The notes under the pieces: model-generated
The model's input: only the letters and a program-made list of their open reading frames with translations
The model's database searches: none
What the model was told of the DNA's origin: nothing
From: an uncultured Lachnospiraceae bacterium
GTDB lineage: Bacteria > Bacillota > Clostridia > Lachnospirales > Lachnospiraceae
Length of the DNA stretch: 64,000 nucleotides
Reading direction: 5' to 3'
Assembly: GCA_902781655.1 (NCBI GenBank)
Contig: CACZJZ010000003.1
Span: 124,001-188,000, forward strand
In this document: positions 34,254 to 44,164 of the stretch, one piece after another
Layout of the letters: each line of letters begins with the position of its first letter
Numbering within the stretch: position 1 is the stretch's first letter
Program-made: the position numbers and the translations under genes

Positions 34254-35060
34254 ATGATTTTTGATACACATGCACATTATGATGACGAAGCATTCGAGGG
34301 GGACAGGGAAGAAATTCTGGCGCGCTTTCCGGAGGCGGGAATCGGCGCGGCGGTGGATGTGGCCGCCACGCTGGACAGTATTCCGCGTGTTCTGGCGCTG
34401 GCGGAGCGGCATGACTGTCTGTATGCGGCGGTCGGTGTGCATCCGTCGGAATGCGCAGAGATGAAGGAAGAGGATCTCGGCACGGTGCGGGAGGCACTCC
34501 AGCACCCGAAGACCGTGGCAATCGGGGAGATCGGCCTTGATTATCACTGGGACGCGCCTGACCGGAGCATTCAGAAAAGGTGGTTTCTGGCGCAGCTTCA
34601 GATTGCAAAGGAGACCGGAAAGCCGGTGATCATTCATTCCCGCGATGCCGCGGAGGACACAATGGAGATTCTGCGGGATTTTGCCGCCAGTACCGGTGCG
34701 GTCTGCGGCGGGGATGATCGCTGCCCCGGCGTGATCCATTGCTATTCTTACAGCGTCCAGCAGGCGCTTGAATATGTTAAAATGGGATTCTGCATTGGCG
34801 TTGGCGGTGTCGTGACATTCAAGAATGCAAGGAAGCTGAAGGAGGTGGTCCGGGCCATTCCACCTGACAGTCTCGTACTGGAGACGGACTGCCCGTATAT
34901 GGCGCCGGAACCGCACCGGGGGGAGAGAAATTCGTCTCTGTTTCTGCCTTATGTGGTCAGAGAGATTGCGGCGCTGCGGAATACTGCTCCGGAGACGGTG
35001 GAGGAGACGACATGGCGGAACGCCAGACGGCTGTACCGGCTGGAGCAGGACAATTCCTGA
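34254..35060 (+). CDS. tatD: TatD-family metal-dependent hydrolase
   Basis: A 268-residue TIM-barrel nuclease of the TatD family, linked to 3'-5' DNA/RNA processing. Metal ligands are visible in 'FDTHAHYDD', 'AIGEIGLDYHWD', 'VIIHSRDA', 'GVIHCYSYS' and 'LVLETDCPYM'. A small insertion 'GGDDRC' sits before the fourth motif. Homologues start at MIFDTHAH, so ATG 34254 is used; TTG 34248 (two codons upstream) is equally possible because the ribosome site (GGGATGGG) is poor. It is divergent from tRNA-Lys and followed by ksgA, a common neighbour. Confidence 0.93.
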   Translation: MIFDTHAHYDDEAFEGDREEILARFPEAGIGAAVDVAATLDSIPRVLALAERHDCLYAAVGVHPSECAEMKEEDLGTVREALQHPKTVAIGEIGLDYHWDAPDRSIQKRWFLAQLQIAKETGKPVIIHSRDAAEDTMEILRDFAASTGAVCGGDDRCPGVIHCYSYSVQQALEYVKMGFCIGVGGVVTFKNARKLKEVVRAIPPDSLVLETDCPYMAPEPHRGERNSSLFLPYVVREIAALRNTAPETVEETTWRNARRLYRLEQDNS

Positions 35061-35162
35061 CGACGGGATGCGGCGGTTCAGTCGACCAGAATGCGGGATG
35101 GGAAAACTGCGGTGTGTGCGATACCGCGGGAAGCGCGGAATAGTGGAATACGGGAGATTGGC

Positions 35163-36047
35163 ATGGCGGAGGTCTGTACACTGGGAGAAACGCTCCGGAT
35201 TCTTGACAAATATGGATTTCGGGCAAGAAAGAAGTTTGGCCAGAATTTTTTAATCGACGGCAATATTGTCCGGGGCATCATCGCGGCAGCAAATATCACA
35301 GAAGAGGACTGCATTCTGGAGATCGGCCCTGGCATCGGTTCCATGACCGGTCTGCTTTCCCAGAGCGCCGGCCGTGTGGTTGCGGTGGAAATCGACGAGT
35401 CGCTGCGGCCGGTGCTGGCGGAGACGCTCGCGGACTGTCCGAATGTGGACGTGATCTGGCAGGATGTGCTCAAGCTTGATCTCCGCGGACTCGCGGATCA
35501 GTACCATGGGGGAAAGCCGCTGAAGGCAGTGGCGAATCTTCCTTACTACATCACCACACCGATTCTGATGAAGCTGCTGGAGTACCAGGGGCTGTTTGAG
35601 AGTATCACGGTCATGGTACAGAAGGAGGTGGCGGACCGGCTCTGTGCAGCGCCGGGGACGAAGGACTATGGCGCGATCACACTCGCTGTGCAGTATTATA
35701 GCGAACCGCGGGCCGTGCTGGAGGTTCCGCCGTCCAGCTTTATTCCAAGGCCCGGCGTTGACAGCAGCGTGGTCTGCCTGCAGGCGAGACCGGAGCCGCC
35801 TGTGCAGGAGGATCCCGCCTGGCTGTTTGCCGTGGTGCGCGCCTCCTTCAATCAGCGCCGCAAGACACTGGCAAATGGCATCCTGAACGGGCTGACGGTG
35901 GAAGGAAAGCGGATTCCGGTGACCCGCGAAGAGGTAAATACGGTCCTTGCGGACGCCGAGCTGCCGGTTTCTGTGCGGGGAGAGACACTTTCGCTTGCTC
36001 AGTTCGCTGCGATCGCGGGAAGGCTGAAAGCGCTGAAAACCGCGTAA
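35163..36047 (+). CDS. ksgA: 16S rRNA dimethyladenosine transferase
   Basis: A 294-residue methyltransferase that dimethylates two adjacent adenosines in helix 45 of 16S rRNA during 30S maturation. Motifs are 'KKFGQNFLIDGNIV', the SAM-binding 'LEIGPGIGSMTGLL', 'VVAVEIDESL', 'AVANLPYYITTPILM' (catalytic NLPY) and 'PRPGVDSSVV'. The ATG at 35163 fits the family's N-terminus and follows GGGAGA. It lies about 100 bp after tatD. Confidence 0.95.
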   Translation: MAEVCTLGETLRILDKYGFRARKKFGQNFLIDGNIVRGIIAAANITEEDCILEIGPGIGSMTGLLSQSAGRVVAVEIDESLRPVLAETLADCPNVDVIWQDVLKLDLRGLADQYHGGKPLKAVANLPYYITTPILMKLLEYQGLFESITVMVQKEVADRLCAAPGTKDYGAITLAVQYYSEPRAVLEVPPSSFIPRPGVDSSVVCLQARPEPPVQEDPAWLFAVVRASFNQRRKTLANGILNGLTVEGKRIPVTREEVNTVLADAELPVSVRGETLSLAQFAAIAGRLKALKTA

Positions 36048-36075
36048 TCAGGCGGTTTTTCGGGCTTCTCTGATT

Positions 36076-36105
36076 TTGACACACCAATTGACGGTATGGT
36101 AAACT
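36076..36105 (+). promoter_or_regulatory. Predicted promoter of the large TPR/AAA+ gene
   Basis: Consensus TTGACA (36076-36081) and TAAACT (36100-36105) are 18 bases apart, about 140 bp upstream of the proposed start. Confidence 0.55.
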
Positions 36106-36244
36106 AGACGGGTAAATTTGTATATGGAGGGAGCGCAGAAGGATGCATTTTGACATGGGAAGGGAAGCATTCTTCTGATTGTCGTGCAACGGACACGCTG
36201 CGAGGCATGGCACGGGTCGAACGCTTTCAAACAGAGGTGCAGTT

Positions 36245-39200
36245 TTGGATAAATATGAGTATAAGGTCTGCCTTGAAGATATCAAATCGCTGATCGCGCA
36301 GAATCAGTACGCGGAGGCAGTGAAAATTGCGGATACCATCGACTGGCGCAGGGTAAAAAGCGTCAGGACGCTGTGCATGATCAGCGATCTCTACAAAATC
36401 AATCACCGCCCCTCTGAAAGCAGAGACGTGCTTTACAAGGCGTACCAGAGAGACGGGGAAAATCCGCAGATCATTTATTCCATGTGTCTTCTGGAGCTTT
36501 CGCTTGACGAGTATCTCCGGGCACTTCAGCTCTACAATGAATTCATCCGGGTGGCGCCGCGGGATCCGGGGCGCTTCATTCTCCAGTACAAGCTGTATCA
36601 GGCGCAGAATGTCAGTCTGGATGAGCAGACGGCCGTACTGGAGGAACTCAAGAAACGAGTATTTAAGGACAAGTGGGTTTATGAACTGGCCACTCTCTAC
36701 GACCGGCGCGGTCTCTACGCGCGGTGCGCGGAGCTCTGTGACGAGCTGATCGCGGGAGGAAAGCCAAAATATGTGCGGGAGGCGCTGGAACTGAAGCGGA
36801 CACATTCGCCGCTGACACCGGAGCAGGAGGCGGAATATAACCGCATCATGGCGGTCAAGGCAAAGGCGCCGATGCGGAAGGCGCCGGCGGTGGTAAAAAG
36901 GTCGCTCAGCCAGGAGGCGGCGGAGACCGCGGAGCTCTCCGGCATGGGGTATGCCAGAAAAAAGCCGGCACCCGGGACCGCGGAGGATATCCATATCCGG
37001 CCGATGGACGAGGGTATGGCGAGCACGGTGAATCTGCAGGCGGCAGTTGCAGAAGGCCTCAGAGAAATCATGACGAAGGATGCGCCGGAGGAGAGGGAAC
37101 CAGCCCCCTCTCCGGCGTCAGGGCAGCAGGAAACCACTGCGGAATCCACGGCAGAGAAGGCAGAGGGCAGTATCCGGAACAGCGGGGAAGAATCGGATCT
37201 TTCCGATCCGGAGCGGCGTGAATTCCGCGAGGTACAGGAAAAGGCACGCGCGGTGCGGGAACGCATGAACGACGAGGAGGGCAATCCTGCCCGGCGGGTT
37301 CTGCAGCAGCGCAGGGAGGAACTGGCGGAGCGGCAGGAGAAGCCACAGCTGCAGAAACCGGATTTTGACGCGCAGATGGCGCAGGAGACAGACGGGCAGT
37401 ATTCCATGCGGATTGATGAGCATGGAGCTATGCCGGCCCCGCATCTTCCGGCGATGCCTCAGGTGGAGGTGCAGGGAACGCTTGCGCGCAGGGGAGTAAA
37501 GTCCTGGGAAGAGATCCGGCGCAGGACGGATGAGAAAAATGCGGCGATCAATCGCCAGCGGGTGCGCGATACCACAGGACCGATCCTGGCGGATTTTGAC
37601 GAGAAGGCGAGCCGCAGTGTCGTCGATGAGATTGAAGAACAGAACGCGGATGATGCCAGGATGCGCCGTTATCGCAGCAGCATGCCGCAGGGCGGATTGT
37701 CCGATGGCATGACGGACAACGAACGGGTCAACGTGGCGAGAGCAAGAGCCGATGGTACCGATGCGGCAGACAATCTGGTGCGGGACGAGGATGCAGGAGC
37801 CTGGTCTTCCACCCGTATCTGGCAGAGGGACGCGGCGCAGCCGGAAGATGAGGAGCGCGCGGCTGATTCGGAGGAAGAGGACAGCAGACTGTATCCGGAG
37901 ACGGCGGACAGCGCGGCAGGCACAGAGGCGCCGGAGGAAGAAGAGAGCAGGCCGCAGGCGGCCAATCTGACCGCCTTGACCGGGACATCTGATTCTGAGG
38001 AGACCGCTTCCGTGGAAACAGAGCAGGAGACGGACGGAAAGACAGGACAGGCGCAGGACGCGGAGCCCGCTCCAGAACCAGACAGGCAGACGGATGCGTC
38101 CCACTGGAGCGGCAATGCCGTTCAGATGGCGCAGTCTGCGGAGGAGAAGGAGCGGGAAGAAAAGCTCAGCGCAACACAGGAAATTGCGGAGCTGATCCGG
38201 CGTGAATTTGCGAAGGACAGAGGAGAAGAGGAGCAGGAAGCGCATCAGGAGCCGCAGATGGAAGCGGCACAGAAAGACCTTCGGCAGGACGCGGATGCAA
38301 AGCCGGAGACCCTGCCGGCGGGCACCAACGGACACGAATCCGCAGAAGCGCCATATACTGCCGGGGATCGTGAAGAGGAATTGCAATCTGCATCCGGGCA
38401 GGCTGTGCCGGCTGCAGAATCTGGGAAAACGCACAGCAGTGAATCTCTGCGCCGGAGAGCGCGCGCCCGCAGGATGGCGAGAGAGACGGAGAGCATTGCC
38501 GCGGTGAGAGAGACAGGCCCGATGGAGGAGAATGCTTCTTTCCCGGCGGACGAACTGCGCAGACCGTCAGAGGCGCCCGCGGCGGCAGAAGAGACGGCTT
38601 CGCAGATGAATGCGGCAGAGAAAGCACCCGCTCCGGCCGAAGAGGAGGATGCCGCAGGAAAAACACCCGCATCCGGAACGCATGGCGCCGCACAACCGGC
38701 TCAGAGCATGACAGAGACGGACCGGAGGGATGCGGCCCGGATCCGCAGCATGACGAGAGAGCAGAAGAAACTGTTCGGCGCCTATCTGCGGGAGCGCAAC
38801 ACAAGGACAAAGCTTCTCGATGCGCTGGATAATGTGAGCCTTGCCTCTTACACCGGCAATATCGCCATCGCGGGTGTTGAGGAAGGGGAATCCAACAATC
38901 TGGCACGGGCGATCCTGAAGAATGCAAAACAGACAGACAGCAATTTCTCCGGCAGAGCCGCGGTCGTCAGCGGCGCGGTACTGAATCACAAGGACCCGGA
39001 GGAGCTGATCAGCCGCGTCGACAATGGCGGTCTCATCGTGGAGCGTGCCTCCACGATGAGCGTGGAAACCTGCGAGCGGCTGCACAAGGCATTGGAACGG
39101 GAGGACCGCGGCGTTATTGTGATCCTGGTGGACTCCCGCCATGGCATGGACCGTCTGTTCAGAACCGCACCGGCGCTGAAGCAGAATTTCACGAGCCGTG

Positions 39201-39493
39201 TGGACATCATTCCGCTCTCTGACGACGAGCTGGTTCATCTCGGTGTCCGGTACGCGGCGCGCTGCGGCTGTTCCATGGATGAGATGGCAAAACTCGCGCT
39301 GCACAGCCGCGTGGCCTCGATGCAGAAAATCAATCATCATGTGACGGCGCAGGAGGTGCAGACGATCGTGGACGAAGCGATCGGCACCGCGACAAGGAAG
39401 ACGCCGGCACATCTGATGGATTCCATGTTCGGAAAACGGCGGGACGATGACGGAAGAATTATCCTTCGGGAGAAGGATTTTGCTGCCTCCTGA
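36245..39493 (+). CDS. Large TPR protein with low-complexity centre and degenerate AAA+ domain
   Basis: A protein of about 1082 residues that I cannot name. Residues 1-200 are tetratricopeptide-like helix pairs ('YAEAVKIADTIDWRRVKSVRTLCMISDLY', 'PSESRDVLYKAY', 'LRALQLYNEF'). Residues from about 220 to 830 are highly acidic, rich in Glu, Ala, Gln and Arg, and probably disordered. The last 230 residues look like an AAA+ domain: 'TGNIAIAGVEEGESNNLARAILK' at the Walker A position (without GK[ST]), 'LIVERASTMS', 'RGVIVILVDSRHGMDRLFRTAPAL', and a lid-like end. The nucleotide site appears lost. TTG 36245 is proposed as start after AGAGGTG. It precedes glgB by about 120 bp. Confidence 0.65.
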   Translation: MDKYEYKVCLEDIKSLIAQNQYAEAVKIADTIDWRRVKSVRTLCMISDLYKINHRPSESRDVLYKAYQRDGENPQIIYSMCLLELSLDEYLRALQLYNEFIRVAPRDPGRFILQYKLYQAQNVSLDEQTAVLEELKKRVFKDKWVYELATLYDRRGLYARCAELCDELIAGGKPKYVREALELKRTHSPLTPEQEAEYNRIMAVKAKAPMRKAPAVVKRSLSQEAAETAELSGMGYARKKPAPGTAEDIHIRPMDEGMASTVNLQAAVAEGLREIMTKDAPEEREPAPSPASGQQETTAESTAEKAEGSIRNSGEESDLSDPERREFREVQEKARAVRERMNDEEGNPARRVLQQRREELAERQEKPQLQKPDFDAQMAQETDGQYSMRIDEHGAMPAPHLPAMPQVEVQGTLARRGVKSWEEIRRRTDEKNAAINRQRVRDTTGPILADFDEKASRSVVDEIEEQNADDARMRRYRSSMPQGGLSDGMTDNERVNVARARADGTDAADNLVRDEDAGAWSSTRIWQRDAAQPEDEERAADSEEEDSRLYPETADSAAGTEAPEEEESRPQAANLTALTGTSDSEETASVETEQETDGKTGQAQDAEPAPEPDRQTDASHWSGNAVQMAQSAEEKEREEKLSATQEIAELIRREFAKDRGEEEQEAHQEPQMEAAQKDLRQDADAKPETLPAGTNGHESAEAPYTAGDREEELQSASGQAVPAAESGKTHSSESLRRRARARRMARETESIAAVRETGPMEENASFPADELRRPSEAPAAAEETASQMNAAEKAPAPAEEEDAAGKTPASGTHGAAQPAQSMTETDRRDAARIRSMTREQKKLFGAYLRERNTRTKLLDALDNVSLASYTGNIAIAGVEEGESNNLARAILKNAKQTDSNFSGRAAVVSGAVLNHKDPEELISRVDNGGLIVERASTMSVETCERLHKALEREDRGVIVILVDSRHGMDRLFRTAPALKQNFTSRVDIIPLSDDELVHLGVRYAARCGCSMDEMAKLALHSRVASMQKINHHVTAQEVQTIVDEAIGTATRKTPAHLMDSMFGKRRDDDGRIILREKDFAAS

Positions 39494-39611
39494 CGGGAGA
39501 GCTTTTCACCTTCCATGAAGCAGAGGGGACAGAGTGATATTTTGCCGGGCATCGCGTGTCCAGAGGGAGACGGTGCGCCGGAATCATCAGGCAGGGGAGG
39601 TACAGACAGCT

Positions 39612-41657
39612 ATGGCAAAAGCAGGAAATCGAACCCCGGGATCGGGGAAAGCAGGCGATGCGGCGGGCAGAGCACAGAAATCCGCAAAAAAGCAGCCGGT
39701 TCAGACAGCTGCGGCGAAGCAGAAGCCGGAGGAGGCAGCAAAGCCGCAGGGACCGGAGAAGGTTTTTGTCTCTGACGTGGACTGCTACCTCTTCGGACAG
39801 GGCACACACTATGACATTTACAAGAAGCTGGGCGCGCATCCTTCCGTGGAGGACGGCAGGAAGGGCACGTTCTTCGCGGTCTGGGCACCGGATGCACGGG
39901 CTGTCTATGTGATCGGAACCTTCAATGGGTGGGATGAGACGGCGAATCCCATGAAGGAGGTCGAAAACGGAGAGGGGATCTGGACCTGCTTTATTCCGGA
40001 TGTGGGAACCGGCGAGCTGTACAAGTACCTGATCTGGGGGCCGGACAATGAGAAGCTGTACAAGGCTGATCCGTACGCCAATGAGGCGGAGCTGCGGCCG
40101 GGCACGGCGTCGAAGACCACGGATCTGTCCGGCTTTCCCTGGACAGACAGCGCATGGCTTGCAAAGCGCGCCGCCTCGAATCCGAATCACAACCCGATGT
40201 TCATCTATGAGTGCCATATCGGGTCATGGATGAAGCATCCGGACGGAACCGCAGATGGTTTCTACACCTATCGTGAGTTCGCGGACCGGCTGGTGGAATA
40301 TCTGAAAAAGATGAAATTCACCCATGTGGAACTCATGGGGATCCTGGAGCATCCGCTGGACGCCTCCTGGGGCTATCAGGTCACAGGATATTATGCGCCG
40401 ACCTCCCGATACGGGGAGCCAAAGGATCTCATGTATCTTGTGAACAAGCTCCACGCGAATCATATCGGCGTGATTCTGGACTGGGTTCCGGCACATTTCT
40501 GCCCGGATGCACATGGGCTTGCGTGCTTCGACGGGCGCTGCATCTATGAGGATCCGGATCCGCGCCGCGGCGAGCATCCGGACTGGGGCACCAAAATTTT
40601 CAATCTTGGCAAACCGGAGGTCAAGAATTTCCTGATCGCGAACGTCCTCTACTGGATCCGTGAGTATCATATCGACGGGATTCGCGTGGATGCGGTTGCT
40701 TCCATGCTTTATCTCGACTACGGCAAGAAGGGCGGACAGTGGCTGCCGAATCAGTATGGCGGCAATAAAAACCTGGATGCCATCGTTTTCTTCCAGCACA
40801 TGAACTCAGTGGTGCGCGGCTCTTACCCCGGCTTCGTGACCATCGCAGAGGAATCCACCGCGTGGCCGAACGTCACCGGCGAGATCGGGACCGGCTCCCT
40901 CGGCTTCACCTTCAAGTGGAATATGGGCTGGATGCATGATTTCTGCGAGTACATGAAGCTCGATCCGATCATGCGGCGCGGTTCCCATTACTCGCTCACC
41001 TTCGCGATGAGCTACAACAACTCGGAGAATTATATTCTTCCGCTGTCCCACGACGAGGTGGTGCACCTCAAGTGCTCGATGGTGGAGAAGATGCCTGGGT
41101 ACCAGGTGGACAAATATTCCAATCTTCGCCTGGGCTACACTTACATGCTCGGGCACGCCGGCAAGAAGCTGCTGTTCATGGGGCAGGAGTTCGGCCAGGA
41201 GCGCGAGTGGAGCGAGGCGAGGGAGCTTGACTGGTATCTCCTCGAGAATCCGCTGAATGCGGGCATGGAGAAATATGTCGGGAAATTGCTTGAAATATAC
41301 AACAAGTATCCCTGCATGTATGAGATCGACAACGACTGGGCCGGCTTTGAGTGGATCAACGCGGACGACCGCGACCGCAGCATCTATTCATTCTACCGCC
41401 GCTGCCCGCAGGACGACCGCTGCGTGATGTTCATTCTGAATATGACGCCGGTGGAATATCCGGATTACCGTGTCGGCGCGCCGAAGCTGACAAAATACAG
41501 GCTGCTGCTGAACAGCGCGATGACGGAGTACGGCGCACCGAAGGACTGCAAGGTCCCGTCGGTCATCACGGCGCAGAAGGGGCAGTGCGACTACAAAGAC
41601 CAGTATCTGAAGTTCGACCTGCCGGCTTACGGCGCGATTATTCTGGAATTCGTATGA
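39612..41657 (+). CDS. glgB: 1,4-alpha-glucan branching enzyme
   Basis: A 681-residue GH13 enzyme that introduces alpha-1,6 branches into glycogen. An Ala/Lys-rich N-terminal extension of about 50 residues precedes a CBM48 domain ('FFAVWAPDARAVYVIGTFNGWD') and the catalytic barrel: 'ASWGYQVTGYYAPTSRYG', 'VILDWVPAHF', 'GIRVDAVASMLYLDY' (nucleophile Asp), 'VTIAEESTAWP' (acid/base Glu) and 'LPLSHDEVVH' (third acidic residue). The ATG at 39612 follows GGGGAGG. Other glg genes are not in the window. The N-terminal extension is unusual and may be a flexible linker. Confidence 0.94.
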   Translation: MAKAGNRTPGSGKAGDAAGRAQKSAKKQPVQTAAAKQKPEEAAKPQGPEKVFVSDVDCYLFGQGTHYDIYKKLGAHPSVEDGRKGTFFAVWAPDARAVYVIGTFNGWDETANPMKEVENGEGIWTCFIPDVGTGELYKYLIWGPDNEKLYKADPYANEAELRPGTASKTTDLSGFPWTDSAWLAKRAASNPNHNPMFIYECHIGSWMKHPDGTADGFYTYREFADRLVEYLKKMKFTHVELMGILEHPLDASWGYQVTGYYAPTSRYGEPKDLMYLVNKLHANHIGVILDWVPAHFCPDAHGLACFDGRCIYEDPDPRRGEHPDWGTKIFNLGKPEVKNFLIANVLYWIREYHIDGIRVDAVASMLYLDYGKKGGQWLPNQYGGNKNLDAIVFFQHMNSVVRGSYPGFVTIAEESTAWPNVTGEIGTGSLGFTFKWNMGWMHDFCEYMKLDPIMRRGSHYSLTFAMSYNNSENYILPLSHDEVVHLKCSMVEKMPGYQVDKYSNLRLGYTYMLGHAGKKLLFMGQEFGQEREWSEARELDWYLLENPLNAGMEKYVGKLLEIYNKYPCMYEIDNDWAGFEWINADDRDRSIYSFYRRCPQDDRCVMFILNMTPVEYPDYRVGAPKLTKYRLLLNSAMTEYGAPKDCKVPSVITAQKGQCDYKDQYLKFDLPAYGAIILEFV

Positions 41658-41670
41658 CGCGCCCTGAACT

Positions 41671-41708
41671 ACCTCACCCCGGTCCGCAAAGCGAATGCGG
41701 AATGAGGT
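41671..41708 (+). terminator. Hairpin between glgB and pseB
   Basis: ACCTCA/TGAGGT enclose TCCGC/GCGGA around AAAGCGAAT. No T run follows, so it is a weak terminator or an RNA-processing structure. Confidence 0.35.
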
Positions 41709-41747
41709 TCTGAACAGTCACCAAAATATCGTTCCTTTGGAGGATTT

Positions 41748-42764
41748 ATGGCAAATATCATTGACGGCAAAACCATCCTGATCACCGGCGGGACCGGTTC
41801 CTTTGGCAAATGCTTTTCCAGGTATGTTTTGACGCACTATCATCCGAAGAAAATCATCATCTACTCCCGGGATGAATTCAAGCAGTTCGTCATGGGCAAT
41901 GACCCCTTCTTCAGAGAGCATGCGGCGCAGATGCGCTATTTTATCGGCGATGTGCGCGACCGGGAAAGACTGACGAGGGCGCTGCGCGGCGGCGTGGACT
42001 ATGTCATTCACGCAGCGGCGCTCAAGCAGGTGCCCGCTTGTGAGTACAACCCCGCTGAGGCGATCAAGACCAATATCAACGGTGCGATGAATGTCATCGA
42101 CGCCTGCCTCGACACGGATGTAACCCGGGTGGTGGCGCTGTCGACGGACAAGGCGGTCAATCCGGTAAATCTCTACGGCGGCACCAAGCTGGTCTCGGAC
42201 AAGCTGTTTATCGCGGCCAACGCCTATGCCGGCACACGAGACATCGCGTTTTCCATCGTGCGGTATGGCAACGTGGCAGGCAGCCGCGGTTCCGTCATTC
42301 CTTTCTTCCACAGCCTGATTGAGAAGGGGGAGACGACGCTTCCGATCACGGACTACCGCATGACCCGCTTCTGGATCAGCCTGGAGCAGGGCGTGGAGCT
42401 TGTGATCAAAGCGCTCGGAGAGGCCCATGGCGGGGAGACCTTTATCAGCAAAATTCCGAGCTTCTATGTCAAGGATCTGGCTGAGGCCATGCTGCCTGGC
42501 TGCAGGACCATTGAGACCGGCATTCGTCCCGGCGAGAAGCTGCATGAAATCATGGTCACCACGGAGGATGCGCCGCAGACGCTGGAGTACGAAAATCATT
42601 TTGTGGTGTATCCGCAGATCACCTACAATGACCGGCAGGTGCGCGATCTGAGCGGCAGACCGGTACAGGACGGATTCTCCTATTCGTCCGGGACCAACAC
42701 TCAGTGGCTCTCGGTGGACGACATCCGGAAGCGGCTGGAGAATTTTGACTACGAGGAAGATTGA
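41748..42764 (+). CDS. pseB: UDP-N-acetylglucosamine 4,6-dehydratase (inverting), pseudaminic acid step 1
   Basis: A 338-residue short-chain dehydrogenase/reductase that removes water from UDP-GlcNAc and inverts C5, starting pseudaminic acid synthesis. It has the NADP site 'ILITGGTGSFGKCFSRYVL', 'YFIGDVRDRERL', 'DYVIHAAALKQVPACEYNP', the modified catalytic 'STDKAVNPVNLYGGTKL' and 'RYGNVAGSRGSVIPFF', all PseB/FlaA1 hallmarks. TTTGGAGG precedes the ATG. The next gene is pseC, the usual partner. Confidence 0.95.
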   Translation: MANIIDGKTILITGGTGSFGKCFSRYVLTHYHPKKIIIYSRDEFKQFVMGNDPFFREHAAQMRYFIGDVRDRERLTRALRGGVDYVIHAAALKQVPACEYNPAEAIKTNINGAMNVIDACLDTDVTRVVALSTDKAVNPVNLYGGTKLVSDKLFIAANAYAGTRDIAFSIVRYGNVAGSRGSVIPFFHSLIEKGETTLPITDYRMTRFWISLEQGVELVIKALGEAHGGETFISKIPSFYVKDLAEAMLPGCRTIETGIRPGEKLHEIMVTTEDAPQTLEYENHFVVYPQITYNDRQVRDLSGRPVQDGFSYSSGTNTQWLSVDDIRKRLENFDYEED

Positions 42765-42783
42765 CGCTGGCACAGCAGGGGAT

Positions 42784-42804
42784 GCGGCACGGGGTATTAA
42801 TATG
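42784..42804 (+). repeat. Repeated leader motif (right half only) at the pseC start
   Basis: GCGGCACGGGGTATTAATAT leads into the G of the ATG and matches the right arm and spacer of the sufD copy almost base for base, but the left arm GTGCCGC is missing. Confidence 0.65.
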
Positions 42805-44001
42805 GGCAAGGAAATACCGGCGATTCTGGGCGGTGCGCCGGTCCGCCAGACAAAGCTTCATTACGCACATCAGTATATCGACCAGGCGGATATCGATGCC
42901 GTGGAGGAAGTGCTCCGCAGTGACTGGCTGACCTGCGGACCGGCCATTGACGCCTGTGAGAAGAAGCTTTGCGCGGTGACGGGAGCAAAATACGCGGTGC
43001 TCTGTTCCAATGACACGGCGGCGCTGACCATTGCGTGCCATGCGGCAGGTGTCGGGCCGGGCGATGAGGTGATCACCACTCCGATTACATTCGCGGCCTC
43101 CGCAAACTGCGCCCTCTACCTCGGGGCGAGGCCGGTCTTTGCCGATATTGACGAGGAGACCTATAACCTGGACCCTGCGGAGGTGGAGAAGAAGATCACG
43201 CCGCATACGAAGGCGGTGGTGGCCGTCTCCTACACCGGGCAGTCGGTGGACCACGACCGGTTTCTCGCACTGAAGAAAAAATACGGTTTCGTCTACATCG
43301 AGGATGCGGCGCATGCCATCGGGACGCGGTATAACGGAAGGCCGACGGGCAGCATCGCGGACATGACCTGCCTGTCCTTTCATCCGGTCAAGACAATCTG
43401 CGGCGGAGAGGGCGGCGCGGTACTCACGGACAATGAAACGTATTACCGTAAGCTTCTGTATCTCCGCTCCCACGGCATCACCCGCGACCGCACGCTGATG
43501 GAGCATCCGGACGTCGGCCCCTGGTATTACGAGCAGATCGACCTCTCGGAGAATTACCGGATGACGGAAATGCAGGCGGCGCTCATCGGAAGCCAGCTTG
43601 ACAAGCTGCCGGATTTTGCGGCGCGCAGAAAGCTTCTGAAGAGGCGGTACGATGAGGCATTTGCGGAGATCCCGCAGGTTACGGTGCAGAAGGAGATCCC
43701 GCAGTCCGACTCCGTGCGTCATCTCTATATTCTCCGGCTCCGGCCGGAGACCCTGCTGATCGACCGCAGGGGATTCTTTGAGGCGATGGCCGCGGAGAAT
43801 ATTCTCTGTAACGTCCATTATATTCCGGTGTACTGGTTCCCTTACTATGAGAAGCTGGGCTATCGGCGCGGGGCGTGCCCGAAGGCCGAGAAGCTGTACG
43901 AGGAGATCATCACGATCCCGTTCTACTATGCGATGACGGATCAGGACCAGGAGGATGTGATTCACGCGGTGCGGAAGCTGTGTGCGTACTACGCGAAGTG
44001 A
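42802..44001 (+). CDS. pseC: UDP-4-amino-4,6-dideoxy-N-acetyl-beta-L-altrosamine transaminase
   Basis: A 399-residue PLP-dependent DegT/DnrJ/EryC1/StrS aminotransferase that adds the C4 amino group in pseudaminic acid synthesis. Motifs are 'EVLRSDWLTCGPAI', 'VLCSNDTAALTIACHAAGVGPGDEVITTPITFAASANC', 'IEDAAHAIG', the PLP Lys in 'LSFHPVKTICGGEGG' and 'YYEQIDLSENYRMTEMQAAL'. The start at 42802 (MGKEIPAILGG) fits PseC. Its ribosome site is the GGGG of the repeated leader motif. Confidence 0.94.
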   Translation: MGKEIPAILGGAPVRQTKLHYAHQYIDQADIDAVEEVLRSDWLTCGPAIDACEKKLCAVTGAKYAVLCSNDTAALTIACHAAGVGPGDEVITTPITFAASANCALYLGARPVFADIDEETYNLDPAEVEKKITPHTKAVVAVSYTGQSVDHDRFLALKKKYGFVYIEDAAHAIGTRYNGRPTGSIADMTCLSFHPVKTICGGEGGAVLTDNETYYRKLLYLRSHGITRDRTLMEHPDVGPWYYEQIDLSENYRMTEMQAALIGSQLDKLPDFAARRKLLKRRYDEAFAEIPQVTVQKEIPQSDSVRHLYILRLRPETLLIDRRGFFEAMAAENILCNVHYIPVYWFPYYEKLGYRRGACPKAEKLYEEIITIPFYYAMTDQDQEDVIHAVRKLCAYYAK

Positions 44002-44164
44002 AGGAGCAGCGCTTCAAACTGTCGAGGGGTGATTTCATGCTATCCATCATGTGCAGACGCAGATGCTGTATGCGTTTCCGGTGATGGCAGTTTGTGCCGT
44101 GGGGGATGTTCTCTCTGCACGTATTCAGAACGGGTGGGTCCCGCTTGCTATCGGATATAGGATC

